Shown: positions 55,150-64,000 of the stretch, one piece after another
Position numbering within the stretch: position 1 is the stretch's first letter
Layout: each line of letters starts with the position of its first letter
From: Candidatus Eremiobacteraceae bacterium
GTDB lineage: Bacteria > Vulcanimicrobiota > Vulcanimicrobiia > Eremiobacterales > Eremiobacteraceae
Direction: 5' to 3'
NCBI GenBank assembly: GCA_035710745.1
Contig: DASTCX010000004.1
Coordinates: 186,001 to 250,000, forward strand
Length of the DNA stretch: 64,000 nt
Position numbers and translations under genes: made by a program
The notes under the pieces: generated by a model
Seen by the model: only the letters and a program-made list of their open reading frames with translations
What the model was told of the DNA's origin: nothing
Database searches by the model: none

Positions 55150-55180
55150 CGCAACGCGCTCCTCCTCGGCGGCCGTGTAG

Positions 55181-55202
55181 CGGTCGACCTTTAGGTCGAC
55201 CG
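55181..55202. repeat. Intergenic palindrome, GTAGCGGTCGA family copy 2
   Basis: CGGTCGACCT-TT-AGGTCGACCG, a 10-bp stem with TT loop, preceded by GTGTAG. It is the partner of 29775-29796, with one compensated base-pair change. It starts 32 bases after the gyrB stop, like its partner after mrdA. Confidence 0.65.
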
Positions 55203-55238
55203 ATAACCCTACGTATGAACCTGAACCTCGACATATGA

Positions 55239-55318
55239 TCGAGGGCGGGAAACCCGCCCGGCGTGTGCAGCGTTACATTATGTAAGGGCACGCCGGGTCC
55301 GCGGCTACGCGCCCTCGA
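55239..55318 (+). other. Palindrome-rich leader upstream of tamB
   Basis: Several helices can form. P1 is TCGAGGGCG (55239-55247) with CGCCCTCGA (55310-55318). P3 is CCCGGCGTG (55257-55265) with CACGCCGGG (55289-55297), enclosing the palindrome TTACAT-T-ATGTAA (55273-55285). An alternative hairpin, GGGCGGG-AAA-CCCGCCC (55243-55259), uses bases of both P1 and P3, so the folds exclude each other. The 211-base gap between gyrB and tamB holds no gene. No known riboswitch core was recognised. Confidence 0.5.
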
Positions 55319-55360
55319 GCGCGACCGGGTTTGCAGCGCGACGACTTGGAATAAGACAAC

Positions 55361-58300
55361 GTGCGACGACTTCGCCGAAGATGGGTGGTCCTCGCCGCGG
55401 CAGCCGCCGCGGTTTTGGCGGCGATAGTCCTCGTCCTCGTCATCCCGCCCGCTCGCAACGCAGCCGCGTTCGCCGCGCTGGACGCGGCGCTTCACGCGCG
55501 CGGTTTTTCCTTACATACGAAGACGCTGCGGATCGCGTCGTCGAAGATCGAGGCGGCTGGCCTCGAGATCGACGACCGGAGCGGCTCGCCGTTCTTCACG
55601 GCGGATAAGATCGCCGCAACGCTCGATCCGGCGGTCTGGACCTTACGCAGCGACCGGCGCTACGGGCTCGTCACCCTCGAGCTCGTGAAACCCGTCATCC
55701 ACATCGTCCGCTATGCAGATGGATCCTACAACTATGCGCCGTTGCTCGGCGCGCCGTCCACAGCGCTCGGACCGCCGCCGCTTCCTTATCATCTGTCGCT
55801 CGCCATTCGTGCCGGCGAGCTCGATTTCGAAGATCCCGCGGCAGCGTCGCCGATCGGCAGACGCTTTCACATCGAGAAGATCGCCGGATCGGGGCAACTC
55901 GAGACCGGTTCGCTGAGTTCGCTCGCCTTCACGGGCGCATACATCGCCGGCCCAGGTCGCGTACCATTGACGCTCGACATCCGCGAGTACGACGCGCAGC
56001 GGTTCGCACAGACGACGCTGCGCGCCGACAAGATCGACGTCGCGTCGATCGTCGACGGTCTCGTGCCGACCAAAGCGTTCTCCATCGAAAGCGCGACCGT
56101 TAGGCGGCTCATGCTGCGAGCATTCTCGATAGGATACGACCCGGCGTACGGGCCCGATTGGCAGATCTCCGGATCGGGAGAACTGACGGACGGCGCATTT
56201 CGCGTGCTGCCACTCACGGCCCCGATCGCTCATGTCTCGGGGCGGCTCGCGTTCGCCGGCGGCGAGCTGACGAGTCCGCAGCTCACGGGGACGCTCGAAG
56301 GCGCGCCGGTGACTATCGACGGCGGCCTGCGCTTGCTCCACGGCGTCACGCTCGCGCTCGCCGTTCATAGCACGCAATCGCTCGAGAACATGCGGCACGC
56401 GCTCGCGTTCGCGACGAAGCTCGACATCGTCGGGCCGATCGGCATCGACCTGCGCGTCAACGGGCCGCCGGCAACCGTCGACGTCGCAGGCCGCTACGTA
56501 GCACCGGCGATCGTGTCGTACGGCGGCGTACCGGTGACGTCGCTCGCAGGCACGGTGTTCTACTCGGGCGGGCACCTGACGTTCCCGATCATCGCAGGTG
56601 TCTACGATAGTGGTTCGGTCAACGCGCAAGGAGAGGTCGACCTCAGCGCCGCGCCGATCACCGGCACGTTCGACGTGCTCGCGACCATACCGTCGGACAA
56701 ACTGCCGATCGCGGCGAACGTCGAGCCGGGCGGCGTCGCGAGCGCGCTCGTGTCGATGAGCGGACCCCTTGCGGCGATGCGCGGAGTAGGCTTCGCGCAA
56801 GTCGACGGCAAGGACGGCGGCACGTTCCGCGCGGCATTCGACGCCGGTCCGCAGCGGTTTGCGATCGGCCCCGCGATCATCGACGATCCCGGCGGCGGTC
56901 AGCTCATCGCGAGCGGCGCGATCGATCGCACGACGCCTGCGCGGATGATCCAAGGTGTGGTCGTCGCGCGCTCGGCCTCGCTCCACTCGGTCGCGGCTTC
57001 GCGGTCGCTCCCCGGCGTGAACAAAGCGGCACCCATCACGCTGCCGGCAGTCGACGGATCGCTCGACGGCACCATCGTCGTGCTCGGCGACGAGCGTTCG
57101 CCCGACGTCGCGATCGACGCGACCGCGCACGACCTCGTCGTCGGCGGTGCGCGGCTCGGGCGCGCGACGATCGTCGCAACCGGCCGTGGCGGTGAGGTCC
57201 ACATCGCGCGCGCGACGATCGACGGCCCCGATGCTGCGATGGAGGTCGCTGGCGACGCCGTCATCTCGCCGAAATCCGGCCGCTATGCCGCCGTGCTGAA
57301 AGGCTCGGGCAATGCGGATCTCGCCGCTCTCGGCGGCGCTTCGGGCATCCACGCGCTTCGCGGCAACGCGCGAGGCGGATTCACCGCCGCGCTCGGCGGC
57401 GGGCATTGGACGGTTGCCCTCGACGCATCGAGCGCGGATGCCGCCGTCGGCGGCGTGCGCGTCAGCTCGCTCGACGCGAGCTTCGGCGGAGGCGGCGGAT
57501 CGGCGACGGATGTCTACGCAGGCCGCGTCGCGACCGCCGGCGGCGTCCTGTCGGGGATGGGAACGGTCCCCGGCAACGGTGCGAGCGAAAAAGGCGATCT
57601 GAAGATCTGGACGGATGCTCTCGATATCGGCGCGATCGCGCCGGCGAGTTCCGGCATCAAAGGCGGTAGCGCGATCGGCGAGGCGACGATCGGCGGCACG
57701 CTCCGCGCACCGCGGATCACAGGTGCAGCCTCGGTCTATCGCGCTCAGATCGCCGGGCGCAGAGTATCGGGTGATCTCGAGGTGAGCTACGGGGCCGATC
57801 GCCTCGTCGCCAGCGGCGTCCGATTCGGAGTCGGCGGGGGCTTCGTTTACCTCGACGGTTCGGTCGGCAAACTCGGACCCGACCGGCCGATGGGCGATGC
57901 GACACTCGACCTCGCCGCGTCGATGCGCGAAGGCGATCTCGGCGCGCTCGCCGACCGCTACTTGCCGTCGAACGTGAAGTTGCGCGGTACGGTGGCTGCA
58001 GCGCTTCGCGTCGACGGCACGGTCGCAGCTCCGCACGCGGTCGGCGATGTCAGTGCCGGCAGCGGCACGCTGCAGGGCGTCACGTTCGAAGATCTGCGCG
58101 GGTCGGTCGACGCATCGGCGAGTTCGGTCCAAGTCACCGGCGGCAAAATCGGCGTCGGCTCATCGCACTTCGCATTCGGCGGCAGCCTTTCACGCTCGAT
58201 CGCGAGCGTACGCGCGTCGAGTGCCGACGTCGATCTCTCCGACTTCAACGATTTCTTCAACGGCTATGACACGCTCGAAGGTCGCGGGAGCGCTCAGGTC

Positions 58301-60589
58301 GCGTTCGAATCGACGCGCGGCGGCATCATCGGATCGGGTAACGTCAATCTCAAGGGGACCTCGGTTCTCGGATTTCCGCTCGGTACCGTCGACGGCGATT
58401 TCTCCGGCCAAAGCGATCGATTGCTCCTCAATGTCCGGCAGAACGGCGAAACCGGCACCTCGGATCTTCGCGGCAGCATAACGTTCGCCCAAAGCCGCAA
58501 CGCGCTGCCCGACTTCAGCACGGCGTTCTACGACATCGCGGGCCGGATACGCGGCGCAGATCTCGGGCGCATCATGCCGGTGATCGGCAAAGAGAATCTT
58601 GGATTCACCGGGGTCATCGACGCCGACGGTTATCTGCGCGGCCGGCCGTCGGCGCCCGCAGGCCGCGTCACGTTCGCGCTGCACGACGGTCATCTCGGCA
58701 AGGTGGCGATCGACAACGCGTCGGGCAGGATCGACACCGACGGCAAGACGTTCTCGCTCCGTTACGCGTCGATCGCGTTGCCGTTCGCCCAGATCACAGG
58801 ACAAGGAAGCGTCGGACCCGCCAAGCGCATCGCGGCGACGGCGACGATCAACGCGACCGACCTCGGGCGCGTGCTCGAGCTCGCCGGACATCCGGGTCTC
58901 GCGAGCGGTTCGGCGCTCGCGAACGTCAGCGTCAGCGGGTCGCTCTCGGCGCCGCACGTCACGACGAACATCGTCAGCGGAAAAGGCGCCGCTTTCGGCG
59001 TTCGGTTCGACCGCATCACCGGTCGCGTCGGCTACGCACCAGGTGAAGTCGATATCGCCGATGCCGAAGTGGATCTATCGCGAAATCGCGGCGTCATCAC
59101 GATCGGCGGAACGCTGCCGCTCCAGCTCGAGCCGTTCGGACTCGGCCCGAAGACGCGTCCTATCAACCTGAAGGTGGCGGCGAAGTCGGTCGACCTGAGC
59201 GCCTTCGATGGGATGACGTCGCGTTACGCGGCGATGACGGGGACGGTCGACGTCAACGGCGCGGTGACGGGCACGGCCGGCAGGCCGCTGCTCTCAGGTT
59301 CCGCGCAACTCCGCGATGCGAGCATCACATCGCCCTTCGAAACCGTGCCCGCGGAGCATCTCAACGCCGACGTCGCGCTCGATCGCGACACGCTCACCGT
59401 CTCGAAAGTCCACGCGGATCTCGGCCGCGGCACGCTGTCGGGCGGCGGATCGATCCACATCATACCCGCGGTCGGTCTCTTGAGCGTCGCCGGCATCCAG
59501 TACACCTCGCGTCTCCATCTGCGCGACGCGCAGATCGACGTCCCCGACTGGACGGCCGGCACCGTCACCGGCGACTTGCAGGTCACGAAATCGGGAACGA
59601 CGCCTTTTGCGACCGGCGACATGACCCTCGACGACGGCACGATCCCATTCGCTGCGATCTACAGACTTGCATCGGGTTACGGAAGCGGACCGGCGCCGGA
59701 AAGCGGTCCGATACCCGGCGTGCCGGAGCTGCTGCCCGGCCACATCGTCGTCTATGGAGGCAGCGTCTTCGGCGAGGGCGGGCCGTACGTGCTCGGTGGA
59801 CCGCCGAGCAAGAAGCAAGCAGCAGCTGCCAGGCCAAAACTGCCATCCGTCGACCTTTCGATCAAAGCGAGCGCGGGAAAGAACGTGCGAGTGCACGGCG
59901 GCGCCATCGACCTCACTGCCGGCGGCGGCGTGCTCATCGCTGGCAACCTGCGCGCGCCGACGCTCGCGGGAGAGTTCTCGGCGACGCGCGGCCAGATCGG
60001 CTACTTCGACACGAATTTCCGGCTCGAACGCGGCGTCGTGACCTTCGACCCGACCGAGGGCCTGCTGCCGACGCTTGACGTCAGGGCGACCACGAATCTG
60101 AGCGGCGCGGAGATCACGCTCACCGTCACCGGCCGAATCGACAACCTCCAGACCGAGCTTTCGTCGAATCCGTCGATGTCGCGCGATGACATCGTTGCGA
60201 CGCTGCTGCACGCGCCGCAAGTCCAGTCGGTCATCAGTTCGACGCCTGGCCAGGCGCAAACGGCGCTCTACGCCGAAGCGCAGTCCTACTTCAACGCGCA
60301 GTTGACGCGCTCGCTGCTCTTCCCGGTCGAATCGCTGCTCGCGCAGACGATCAACGTCGAGCAGATATCGCTCATCTACGACCAGCAAGGACGGGTGAAC
60401 GTCGAAGTCCGCAAGTTGGTGACGCCGACCGTGTACGCGATCTATCGATCTTCGCTCAACGTCCCCGTCACGCAGACCGCCGGCGTCGCGTACAGCCTGC
60501 GCGATTACGCCGACCTCGAGATCTTGCAGACACAGTCGGCGAGCGGTTTGCAGCAAGCGACGCTGAATCTGCGCCTCACGTTCCACTAG
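55361..60589 (+). CDS. tamB: TamB family translocation/assembly module protein (DUF490)
   Basis: A 1742-residue protein with an N-terminal membrane anchor (WVVLAAAAAAVLAAIVLVLV, about 8-27), then a very long run of amphipathic beta-strand repeats typical of AsmA/TamB bridge proteins. The C-terminal DUF490 region carries LLPTLDVRATTNLSGAEITL, then VTGRIDNLQTELSSNPSMSRDDIVATLL and EQISLIYDQQGRVNVEVRKL. Such proteins span the periplasm as a groove carrying phospholipid between membranes and help insert outer-membrane proteins. The GTG start follows a structured leader. bamA follows on the same strand, the usual pairing in many diderms. It is longer than the E. coli protein. Confidence 0.9.
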   Translation: MRRLRRRWVVLAAAAAAVLAAIVLVLVIPPARNAAAFAALDAALHARGFSLHTKTLRIASSKIEAAGLEIDDRSGSPFFTADKIAATLDPAVWTLRSDRRYGLVTLELVKPVIHIVRYADGSYNYAPLLGAPSTALGPPPLPYHLSLAIRAGELDFEDPAAASPIGRRFHIEKIAGSGQLETGSLSSLAFTGAYIAGPGRVPLTLDIREYDAQRFAQTTLRADKIDVASIVDGLVPTKAFSIESATVRRLMLRAFSIGYDPAYGPDWQISGSGELTDGAFRVLPLTAPIAHVSGRLAFAGGELTSPQLTGTLEGAPVTIDGGLRLLHGVTLALAVHSTQSLENMRHALAFATKLDIVGPIGIDLRVNGPPATVDVAGRYVAPAIVSYGGVPVTSLAGTVFYSGGHLTFPIIAGVYDSGSVNAQGEVDLSAAPITGTFDVLATIPSDKLPIAANVEPGGVASALVSMSGPLAAMRGVGFAQVDGKDGGTFRAAFDAGPQRFAIGPAIIDDPGGGQLIASGAIDRTTPARMIQGVVVARSASLHSVAASRSLPGVNKAAPITLPAVDGSLDGTIVVLGDERSPDVAIDATAHDLVVGGARLGRATIVATGRGGEVHIARATIDGPDAAMEVAGDAVISPKSGRYAAVLKGSGNADLAALGGASGIHALRGNARGGFTAALGGGHWTVALDASSADAAVGGVRVSSLDASFGGGGGSATDVYAGRVATAGGVLSGMGTVPGNGASEKGDLKIWTDALDIGAIAPASSGIKGGSAIGEATIGGTLRAPRITGAASVYRAQIAGRRVSGDLEVSYGADRLVASGVRFGVGGGFVYLDGSVGKLGPDRPMGDATLDLAASMREGDLGALADRYLPSNVKLRGTVAAALRVDGTVAAPHAVGDVSAGSGTLQGVTFEDLRGSVDASASSVQVTGGKIGVGSSHFAFGGSLSRSIASVRASSADVDLSDFNDFFNGYDTLEGRGSAQVAFESTRGGIIGSGNVNLKGTSVLGFPLGTVDGDFSGQSDRLLLNVRQNGETGTSDLRGSITFAQSRNALPDFSTAFYDIAGRIRGADLGRIMPVIGKENLGFTGVIDADGYLRGRPSAPAGRVTFALHDGHLGKVAIDNASGRIDTDGKTFSLRYASIALPFAQITGQGSVGPAKRIAATATINATDLGRVLELAGHPGLASGSALANVSVSGSLSAPHVTTNIVSGKGAAFGVRFDRITGRVGYAPGEVDIADAEVDLSRNRGVITIGGTLPLQLEPFGLGPKTRPINLKVAAKSVDLSAFDGMTSRYAAMTGTVDVNGAVTGTAGRPLLSGSAQLRDASITSPFETVPAEHLNADVALDRDTLTVSKVHADLGRGTLSGGGSIHIIPAVGLLSVAGIQYTSRLHLRDAQIDVPDWTAGTVTGDLQVTKSGTTPFATGDMTLDDGTIPFAAIYRLASGYGSGPAPESGPIPGVPELLPGHIVVYGGSVFGEGGPYVLGGPPSKKQAAAARPKLPSVDLSIKASAGKNVRVHGGAIDLTAGGGVLIAGNLRAPTLAGEFSATRGQIGYFDTNFRLERGVVTFDPTEGLLPTLDVRATTNLSGAEITLTVTGRIDNLQTELSSNPSMSRDDIVATLLHAPQVQSVISSTPGQAQTALYAEAQSYFNAQLTRSLLFPVESLLAQTINVEQISLIYDQQGRVNVEVRKLVTPTVYAIYRSSLNVPVTQTAGVAYSLRDYADLEILQTQSASGLQQATLNLRLTFH

Positions 60590-60777
60590 CGTCCCAGGGG
60601 AGGAAACCGAGCGGAACCGTGGGAAAACAACTCGCGTTTTCAGCTCAGACATCGGCCTCGTTGCTCCCTAGGGCGAAGGAGGACCCGGCTGCATTACACC
60701 GCGGTCGGTCCGGTCATGCCCATCGGTCAGTCCCGAGGCAACGCGACGGCCGCCGGGACGCCGCCTAGCCACCGAAG
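60590..60777 (+). other. tamB-bamA intergenic region
   Basis: 188 bases without a credible gene. It holds GTCCCG/CGGGAC (a 6-bp hairpin near 60731-60760) and other GC-rich inverted repeats. The start of bamA has no clear Shine-Dalgarno sequence; CACCGAAG precedes the ATG. No known regulatory RNA was recognised. Confidence 0.35.
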
Positions 60778-63027
60778 ATGAGGAGCGCCTTTCCATTGGT
60801 CCTAATTCTGCGAAGCGCAGCGGTCGCGATTGTCGTCGCCATCGCAGCGGTCGTCGCAAATCCGGTGCAAAGCCCGGCTTCGCTGGCGCCCATCGTCACG
60901 GCCATCAACGTGCGCGGCAACGCGCACGTCCCCGTCGATAAGATAGCTGCGGTCGTACGCAGCCAAGTCGGCGCTCCGCTCGACACGAAGCAAGTCGCCA
61001 ACGACCAGAACGCCATCCTCGGGCTCGGCTACTTCACCGACGTCAAGACCGACATCCGGTCGACGCCGGGCGGTGTGAGCGTCAACTTCATCGTCATCGA
61101 AAACCCGGTCGTGTCGAAGATCTTCTTCACGGGCAACGCGCACGTCACATCCGACATCCTCGGTGCCCTCATGGACACGACCGACGGCAGCGTCCTCAAC
61201 ACGAACACGCTGCGCGACGACGTGCAGAAGATCAACTCGTACTACGACAAGCTCGGCTACACCGGCACGCGTCACGTCCAGAACATCAAGATCGATCGCG
61301 ACGGCACCCTTCGGCTCGACATCAAGGAAGGCGTCACCGTCGCGAAAGTGGCCGTCACAGGCAATACGATCATCCCGACACCGGCCATCATCGGCGTCAT
61401 GAAGACGAAGCCCGGCGTCACGTACTCCGACCAGACGTTCCAAGACGACCTGACCGCGATCAACAAGCTGTACAAGGACATCGGATTCTCCGCCGCCGTC
61501 GACGGCGGTGCCGATCCGAACGATCCCGGCGTCGTCAACGTGACGATCTGCGAGTATCGCATCGGCGCGATCGAGATCCAGGGCAACTCGAAGACGAAGG
61601 ACTACGTCATCCGCCGGCTCCTGCGCCTCCACCCAGGCGATCTCATCAGCGACAACCGGCTGCGCTACGACTACGAGCAGATAAACAACACGCAGTTCTT
61701 CAAATCGGTCGATGCGTCGTTCAAGCCGTTCGGGACCAAGTGCGGCATGGTGACGCTCGTCTGGACCGTCGTCGAGCAGCGCACCGGCAGCGCGAACTTC
61801 GGCGTCAGCTACTCGGGCGGCGGCACGTACGGCCAGGGGCTCGCTGCGAACATATCGTTCTCCGAGAACAACCTCAACGGCACGGGCAACGGCGCGTCGA
61901 TCGGCTTCCAGCGCGGCCAGTACATCAGCGACATCACTTTCGGCGTCACGGTGCCGTACATCCACAAGTTCAAGCCGGATTCGGTCTCGTTCTCGATCTT
62001 CAACAACGACATCAACAACCAGCCGTACCCCGTATATAAAGAAGCAGGCAACAACCCGTTCTATTCGATATCGCCAGGGGGCGGCACCATCCCGTCGCCG
62101 CAGTTCGGAACACCGGCGCCGTCAGGACCTTGCATCGCCGGCGGCACGCCGTGCGGCGGTCTGTCGGCCGGCTACTCATCGCGGCAGGCCGGCGCGCAAG
62201 TCGGCTTCGGACACCCGGTCGCCTACTTCACGCGCGTCAGCTTCGGCGTGAGCGCGACGCGGTTGTTCCAAGGCTTCACCGCGAACGGATTCAGCCAGAG
62301 CCTGCTCGACCTGCGCTCGGCGCTCATCTCGCCGAACAACTTCGGCCAGAACATCGGCGGTTCGCCGGTGAAGAACGGCGTCTCGAACCTGCGCACCGTC
62401 TCGCTCGGCATCAATCGCGACAATCGCGATGACGTCGTGTCGCCGCGCTTCGGCGGCACGTCATCGCTCGCGAACGAGGTGTCGCTCCACGGCTTCGGTT
62501 CGGACTACCAATACGACAAGTCGGACATCGACCTGACGCGCTTCTATCCGGTGCGCCAGCACTCGACGCTCGCCGCGCACTTGAATCTCGGGTTCTCGAG
62601 CGGCGGCGCGACGCTGCCGTACAACACGCTCTTCAGCCTTTCGGACCAGCAGCTGCGCGGCCAACGGTACGTGTTCTACGGCGATCGCGAGATCCTCGGC
62701 CAGCTCGAGCTTCGGATCCCGGTGACGCCCGACAAGAAATTCGCCATCGCGCTGTTCACCGACACCGGCGACGCTCCGTACGTCACACCGGTCGTCGGTC
62801 CGTCGCCATCGCCGACGCCGACGCCGCCGGCCGGACCGCACTCGCCGTTCAAGCCGGGGCCGCAACCCGTCGTCACGTTCGTCGAGGCGCCATTCCACTT
62901 GAAGACGGACTTCGGCATCGGCATCCGCGTGCAGACGCCGCTGCTGCCGGGCCAAGCGCTGCGCCTCGATTTCGCGACCGGCCAGAACGGCGCGCACGTA
63001 TCGTTCGGCATCGGCCAATCGTTCTAA
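60778..63027 (+). CDS. bamA: Outer membrane protein assembly factor BamA
   Basis: A 749-residue Omp85 protein: signal sequence (VAIVVAIAAVVANPVQSPAS), several POTRA domains (VTAINVRGNAHVPVDKIAAV, VSKIFFTGNAHVTSDILGAL, VAVTGNTIIPTPAIIGVMKT, IEIQGNSKTKDYVIRRLLRL) and a C-terminal 16-strand barrel opening with GSANFGVSYSGGGTYGQGLA, then SENNLNGTGNG. The barrel ends FGIGQSF with a terminal Phe, the usual beta-signal form. It folds proteins into the outer membrane. An insert rich in Pro/Ser/Thr (SPSPTPTPPAGP) near 680 is probably an extracellular or periplasmic loop. It shows clearly that the cell is diderm. Confidence 0.95.
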   Translation: MRSAFPLVLILRSAAVAIVVAIAAVVANPVQSPASLAPIVTAINVRGNAHVPVDKIAAVVRSQVGAPLDTKQVANDQNAILGLGYFTDVKTDIRSTPGGVSVNFIVIENPVVSKIFFTGNAHVTSDILGALMDTTDGSVLNTNTLRDDVQKINSYYDKLGYTGTRHVQNIKIDRDGTLRLDIKEGVTVAKVAVTGNTIIPTPAIIGVMKTKPGVTYSDQTFQDDLTAINKLYKDIGFSAAVDGGADPNDPGVVNVTICEYRIGAIEIQGNSKTKDYVIRRLLRLHPGDLISDNRLRYDYEQINNTQFFKSVDASFKPFGTKCGMVTLVWTVVEQRTGSANFGVSYSGGGTYGQGLAANISFSENNLNGTGNGASIGFQRGQYISDITFGVTVPYIHKFKPDSVSFSIFNNDINNQPYPVYKEAGNNPFYSISPGGGTIPSPQFGTPAPSGPCIAGGTPCGGLSAGYSSRQAGAQVGFGHPVAYFTRVSFGVSATRLFQGFTANGFSQSLLDLRSALISPNNFGQNIGGSPVKNGVSNLRTVSLGINRDNRDDVVSPRFGGTSSLANEVSLHGFGSDYQYDKSDIDLTRFYPVRQHSTLAAHLNLGFSSGGATLPYNTLFSLSDQQLRGQRYVFYGDREILGQLELRIPVTPDKKFAIALFTDTGDAPYVTPVVGPSPSPTPTPPAGPHSPFKPGPQPVVTFVEAPFHLKTDFGIGIRVQTPLLPGQALRLDFATGQNGAHVSFGIGQSF

Positions 63028-63066
63028 CCGCCGCTCGCGCGGGCGCATCGCGGCCGCTCGAGCGTA

Positions 63067-63085
63067 CAGCCGCGCGCCGCGGCTG
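63067..63085. repeat. Hairpin between bamA and ompH
   Basis: CAGCCGCG-CGC-CGCGGCTG, an 8-bp stem, 40 bases after the bamA stop. No T-run follows; it may be an attenuating or mRNA-stabilising structure. AAGGG precedes the next ATG. Confidence 0.4.
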
Positions 63086-63121
63086 CCTACTCGACTAGGG
63101 AGAAGAGGGAACAAGGGCATC

Positions 63122-63955
63122 ATGGACATCCAACGACAAGCGTCGACGAGACCTGCGAAGGTCCGTCGAGCGCTCATCGCCGCCGCGGCGGTCATGGCGC
63201 TCGTGCTCGCGCTGACGCCGCAAGTGCTCGCGACCGACGTCGCCGACATCGGCATCGTCGACCAAGCGGCGATCGGGAACTTGAGCCAGTTCCAAGCCGC
63301 GAAAGCGCAGCTCACCCAGATCCAGCAGCAGCTTCAATCGCAGTTCCAATCCGCGATCAAAGGCAAGAGCGCGGCCGATCAGCAGCGCATCTCGACCGAC
63401 TTCCAGAACCGGCTCGCTAACGCGCAGCATCAGATCTTCGACCCGCTGCTCGGACGCGCGAACGCGGCGATCGCTCAGGTCGCGGCGAACAAAGGCCTCA
63501 GCGTCGTCGTCGACAAGCAGATCGTCATCTTCGGCGGCCTCGACATAACGAAGGACGTCACCGACCTGCTCAACCAGCCGGGTCAGGTCGTGCCGCCGGT
63601 GAACACGCCGGCGCCGTCCGAGATCGGCTACGTCGACCGGTCGCAGATCGACGCGCTGCCGAAGATGAAGGCCGCGAGCGACCAGTTCGTCCAGTTCCAG
63701 AACACGCTGCGCCAGAGTCTGTCGTCGCAGATCAACAACAAGACGCCGGTCGACCAGCGGCAGAAGATCCTCGCGCAGTACCAGAGCCAGATGTCCGACG
63801 AGCGCACGAAAGTGCTCCAGCCGATGGTCGACCAGACGGACAAAGCCATCTCGACGGTCGCGAAGTCGAAGGGTCTGCTGCTCGTCGTCAACGCCGAGAA
63901 CCGCGTCTACGGCGGCACGGACGTGACGGCGGACGTCGTCAAGGCGCTTCAATAG
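63122..63955 (+). CDS. Tandem-duplicated OmpH/Skp-like periplasmic chaperone
   Basis: A 277-residue protein with a signal peptide (ALIAAAAVMALVLALTPQVL, then ATDV) and two copies of an OmpH/Skp unit. Copy 1 runs from IGIVDQAAIGN (about 43) to LDITKDVTDLL (150); copy 2 from IGYVDRSQIDA (about 168) to TDVTADVVKAL (276). Both have the short strand, a Gln-rich coiled-coil arm and a closing strand (LSVVVDKQIVIFGG; LLLVVNAENRVYGG). Skp chaperones unfolded outer-membrane proteins as a trimer of about 160-residue chains; two fused units would change the stoichiometry. It follows bamA, the usual bamA-ompH order. Confidence 0.88.
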   Translation: MDIQRQASTRPAKVRRALIAAAAVMALVLALTPQVLATDVADIGIVDQAAIGNLSQFQAAKAQLTQIQQQLQSQFQSAIKGKSAADQQRISTDFQNRLANAQHQIFDPLLGRANAAIAQVAANKGLSVVVDKQIVIFGGLDITKDVTDLLNQPGQVVPPVNTPAPSEIGYVDRSQIDALPKMKAASDQFVQFQNTLRQSLSSQINNKTPVDQRQKILAQYQSQMSDERTKVLQPMVDQTDKAISTVAKSKGLLLVVNAENRVYGGTDVTADVVKALQ

Positions 63956-63957
63956 TA

Positions 63958-64000
63958 ATGTACGGCTCGCAGTCGCGCACGGCCGCCCGCGGATTCGCGG
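63958..64000 (+). CDS. Start of a further gene, cut by the right edge
   Basis: An ATG two bases after the ompH stop opens a frame of 14 codons to the window end (MYGSQSRTAARGFA). Close spacing suggests co-transcription. In many genomes a second ompH copy or lpxD follows here, but nothing visible identifies it. Confidence 0.35.
   Translation, partial: MYGSQSRTAARGFA

Noticed and set aside
55643-58132. An 829-codon frame on the minus strand inside tamB
   Set aside because: Arg/Asp-rich antisense shadow of the TamB repeats, with no motif or start signal.

Overview
This window is a GC-rich, densely packed chromosomal segment around a replication origin. It has no rRNA, tRNA, CRISPR array, phage or insertion sequence that I can recognise. 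The gene set is that of a diderm bacterium: BamA, TamB, OmpH/Skp, ADP-heptose synthesis genes, an LpxB-like protein and heptosyltransferase-type enzymes. Several informational genes instead resemble the Terrabacteria side of the tree. Ribosomal protein L27 carries a Firmicutes-type N-terminal extension, and the origin order is rpmH-rnpA-yidD-yidC-jag-mnmE-mnmG-rsmG-parA-parB on one side and dnaA-dnaN-recF-dciA-gyrB on the other. A diderm terrabacterial lineage such as Candidatus Eremiobacterota (WPS-2) fits best. That is inference from gene content, not a database match.

Layout. (1) 1-8773, minus strand: one tightly overlapping operon hisS-accB-rfaE1-rfaE2-lpxB-like-GT2-GT9-GT9-GT2-GT9 (the last cut by the left edge), an envelope heptose-glycan locus. 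(2) 8815-10491, plus: a PF03773 permease, its TIGR03943 partner and a small membrane protein. (3) 10488-17586, minus: fabF-rnc-smc-purH. (4) 17587-20349: a lysine-rich micro-ORF, a secreted phosphoesterase and a CreD-like membrane protein with two operator-like palindromes. (5) 20493-32172, plus: a strong promoter, then rpmA, obgE, nadD, lysA, DUF3465, maf, mreBCD, mrdA, an aminotransferase and an SDR epimerase. (6) 32181-47293, minus: trpS, thiD, a degenerate GH57-like secreted protein, two exported proteins, parB, parA, cca, rsmG, mnmG, mnmE, jag, yidC, yidD, rnpA, rpmH. (7) 47294-49722: the likely bipartite oriC around dnaA. (8) 48003-64000, plus: dnaA, dnaN, recF, dciA, gyrB, tamB, bamA, a tandem OmpH/Skp protein and the start of one further gene.

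Genes point away from the origin on both sides, as is usual at oriC. ParA/ParB and a perfect parS palindrome lie about 7-10 kb from dnaA. Elongasome (MreBCD, PBP2), membrane insertion (YidC) and outer-membrane assembly (TamB, BamA, OmpH) genes share the same region.

The most unusual signal is in the recF-dciA gap (51959-52274). It holds two inverted copies of a structured element whose main hairpin changes sequence while keeping perfect pairing, with a near-invariant 15-nt loop. Other points of note are an smc gene whose P-loop lies upstream of every standard start codon, RNase III and CCA-enzyme copies lacking a canonical metal ligand, a YidC with a C-terminal zinc ribbon, and a palindrome-rich leader before tamB that can form two exclusive folds.
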